A DNA stretch of 6,745 nt from JAWKWH01 sp041582695 (GTDB taxonomy: Bacteria; Pseudomonadota; Alphaproteobacteria; Rhizobiales; Rhizobiaceae). Numbering within the stretch: the stretch's first letter is position 1; the number at the start of each line of letters is the position of its first letter. Where the stretch lies: contig JBFIBB010000194.1 of NCBI GenBank assembly GCA_041582695.1, positions 1 to 6,745 of the forward strand, in the 5' to 3' direction. The notes below the pieces were generated by a model, which did not search any database, was not told where the DNA came from, and saw nothing but the letters and a program-made list of their open reading frames with translations. Positions 5,644 through 6,745 of the stretch are shown here, piece by piece. The position numbers were made by a program, and so were the translations under genes.

Positions 5644-5676
5644 GACTGACTCCTTGCTGTTGGAGCCAGACTATCC

Positions 5677-5707
5677 CACACCCGTCCTGACAACATTCTG
5701 TCAGGAT
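5677..5707 (-). promoter_or_regulatory. Operator-like palindrome, copy 2 (upstream of DUF1127 gene)
   Basis: TCCTGACA (5685-5692) and TGTCAGGA (5699-5706) surround ACATTC, identical over 22 bases to copy 1. CACACC (5677-5682) again stands two bases from the palindrome. Read on the minus strand, the order toward the DUF1127 gene is palindrome, two free bases, GGTGTG, then GGATAGT. The half-site TTGTCA resembles a -35 element, but the distance to GATAGT is only 12 bases, so a normal sigma-70 promoter is not evident. Control by a bound regulator is likely. The site could also affect the upstream SDR gene's 3' end, but no terminator pattern is seen. Confidence 0.65.
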
Positions 5708-5724
5708 CGGCTGTGCCCGGCCCG

Positions 5725-6513
5725 TCAGTCCTCTTTCACTGCGACCGTGTAATTGAGCGGCAGCCTGCCGCCGTCGGCATAGATTGTCTGGCCGGTGACA
5801 TAGCTTGCGTCGTCGGAGGCCAGGAACGCGGCGATTGAAGCGATCTCCGACGGCTCGCCGATGCGTCCGAGCGGCGTGCGCGACAGGATGCGGTTGCGCG
5901 CCGCCGGGTCTGCATTCACCGACGCCAGCATGTCGGTCATGATCGAGCCCGGGCCGATGGCGTTGACGCGGATGCCATGCGGCGCCAGCGCCAGGGCCAT
6001 CACCTTGGTGAGCTGCGCCACGCCACCCTTGGAGACCGAATAGGGAACCTGGTTGGGGATGGCGAAAACGGCGTTGACCGAGGACATGTTGACAATCGCG
6101 CCTGGCGAACCGCCTTTCTCGACCTTTTCGACCATGTAACGCGCAACTGCCTGTCCGGTCAGAAACGATCCTTTCAGGTTGATTGCGAGCACGCGATCGA
6201 AATCCTCTTCCTTGAGCTCAAGGAACTCGGCCCCGTGCACCACCCCGGCATTGTTGACCAGGACGTCGATGTCGCCGAACGCGTCGATGGCGGCGGCCAC
6301 CAGGTTGTGCACGTCGAGCCTGCGGCTGACATCGGTTTTGACAAAGCGGACGTCGCCATAGGCACCGAGATCGGTCTCCGCCCGTCCGCCCTTCTCCTTG
6401 TCGACATCCGCGATCACCACTTTCATGCCTTCGCGCAGATAGCGCTCGGCGATGGCGTAACCGATTCCGCCGGCGGCACCGGTGACGATTGCAATTTTTC
6501 CTGTCAGTGACAT
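5725..6513 (-). CDS. SDR family NAD(P)-dependent oxidoreductase
   Basis: A 262-residue classical short-chain dehydrogenase/reductase, a cytoplasmic enzyme that oxidises or reduces alcohol/carbonyl groups. Motifs: cofactor loop TGAAGGIG (11-18), D36 at the end of the second strand (IADVD), which favours NAD(H) over NADP(H), NNAG (87-90), N112 in INLKG, and the catalytic S145, Y158 and K162 (MSSVNAVF... YSVSK). The ending GQTIYADGGRLPLNYTV (241-257) is typical of glucose/3-oxoacyl-type SDRs, and the LPLNYTV extension may help predict substrate by homology. Substrate cannot be given. The ATG at 6513 starts at MSLTGKIAIVTG, with GGGGA a short distance upstream. It is the first minus-strand gene here, divergent from a flavin reductase-like gene, and separated by 81 bases from the DUF1127 gene, which has its own operator. 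Confidence 0.93.
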   Translation of the reverse strand: MSLTGKIAIVTGAAGGIGYAIAERYLREGMKVVIADVDKEKGGRAETDLGAYGDVRFVKTDVSRRLDVHNLVAAAIDAFGDIDVLVNNAGVVHGAEFLELKEEDFDRVLAINLKGSFLTGQAVARYMVEKVEKGGSPGAIVNMSSVNAVFAIPNQVPYSVSKGGVAQLTKVMALALAPHGIRVNAIGPGSIMTDMLASVNADPAARNRILSRTPLGRIGEPSEIASIAAFLASDDASYVTGQTIYADGGRLPLNYTVAVKED

Positions 6514-6545
6514 GCCGGTTTCCCCATTCTGGCTGGTTTTTGGCG

Positions 6546-6574
6546 AATCTGTCCGAGCGCGATGCCGAGGTCAA
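6546..6574 (-). promoter_or_regulatory. Candidate promoter of the SDR gene
   Basis: On the minus strand, TTGACC (complement of 6569-6574) and CAGATT (complement of 6546-6551) are exactly 17 bases apart, with the SDR start about 33 bases beyond. The -35 is good for alphaproteobacteria, the -10 weak. The -35 is part of an 11-base inverted repeat, GGTCA-A-TGACC (6569-6579), which might be a binding site. Confidence 0.3.
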
Positions 6575-6662
6575 TGACCGTGCGCATTTGCGACCCCCGA
6601 TTGACCGCCACGGCCGGACACGTTAACCCGTCGCCAACCCGCTGAACCAGGGCAGATTGCCG

Positions 6663-6745
6663 ATGATTCCAAGAATTCTCGTTTTCGCCGGCTCGATCAG
6701 GACCGGCGCATACAGCGGCAAGACCGCCGATGCGGCGGCCAGGGA
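6663..6745 (+). CDS. NAD(P)H-dependent FMN reductase-like protein (5' part only)
   Basis: Only the first 27 codons are inside the window; the frame is open to its end. MIPRILVFAGSIRTGAYSGK matches the start of the NADPH-dependent FMN reductase (flavodoxin-like) family, with the first beta-strand ILVFAGSIR followed by the phosphate-binding loop GSIRTGAYSGK that holds FMN phosphate. Members reduce quinones, azo dyes, chromate or flavins with NAD(P)H. A weak AGGG (6649-6652) lies ten bases before the ATG at 6663. It is transcribed away from the SDR gene across a 149-base gap, and a shared redox-related control is possible but not shown. A TTGACC (6601-6606) with TTAACC (6623-6628) sixteen bases on is a possible promoter of low certainty. 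Confidence 0.75.
   Translation, partial: MIPRILVFAGSIRTGAYSGKTADAAAR

Noticed and set aside
5434..5649. 71-codon plus-strand frame over the DUF1127 gene.
   Set aside because: No good ribosome site or family match, whereas the opposite strand has a perfect AAGGAG and a recognisable motif.
1..6745. A new defence island, toxin-antitoxin pair, CRISPR array or mobile element.
   Set aside because: No transposase, integrase, nuclease, reverse transcriptase, array repeats or att-like duplications were seen; the gene content is mostly core metabolism and regulation.

Overview
This GC-rich window with strongly GC-biased third codon positions looks like the chromosome of an alphaproteobacterium, most likely of the order Hyphomicrobiales (Rhizobiales). 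The main pointers are the DUF1013/TrcR protein, which is typical of alphaproteobacteria, the 6S RNA placed directly in front of the 5-formyltetrahydrofolate cyclo-ligase gene, and a DUF1127-type micro-protein. No insertion sequence, phage gene, CRISPR array, tRNA or rRNA is visible. The assignment to an order is inference from gene content, not a database match.

Left part (1-1679): about 155 bases without a convincing gene, then an 85-residue protein of unknown function with a good ribosome binding site (156-413), a 98-residue single-domain PilZ protein (520-816; predicted c-di-GMP receptor), and, converging on it, a MoxR-family AAA+ ATPase (840-1679, minus strand). The VWA-domain gene that often accompanies MoxR ATPases is absent here.

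Middle part (1680-4285, plus strand): a housekeeping block. A 6S RNA (about 1801-1958) with its own promoter lies between the divergent MoxR gene and the cyclo-ligase gene ygfA (1993-2574). A YmdB-type metallophosphoesterase follows after 13 bases (2588-3409). After a 174-base gap with a candidate promoter and two adjacent leader hairpins comes the TrcR/DUF1013 regulator (3584-4285), which carries two similar helix-turn-helix-like segments.

Right part (4286-6745): minus-strand genes in transcription order are an SDR oxidoreductase (6513-5725), a 57-residue DUF1127-like protein (5643-5470), a VOC/glyoxalase-fold protein (5381-5001) and a YafY-like HTH-WYL regulator (4984-4286). VOC and the regulator form a tight pair. 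Two copies of an identical 22-bp palindrome, each next to the same CACACC hexamer, lie upstream of the DUF1127 gene and upstream of the VOC-WYL pair. The simplest reading is a small local regulon in which the WYL protein controls itself, VOC and DUF1127. Divergent from the SDR gene, an NAD(P)H-dependent FMN reductase-like gene begins at 6663 and runs off the window.

The most interesting items are the repeated palindromic operator with its putative WYL regulon, the short DUF1127 gene between the two sites, the 6S RNA with no separate terminator before ygfA, and the structured leader and internal duplication of TrcR. None of these amounts to a clear new defence or mobile system; most of the window is ordinary core genome.
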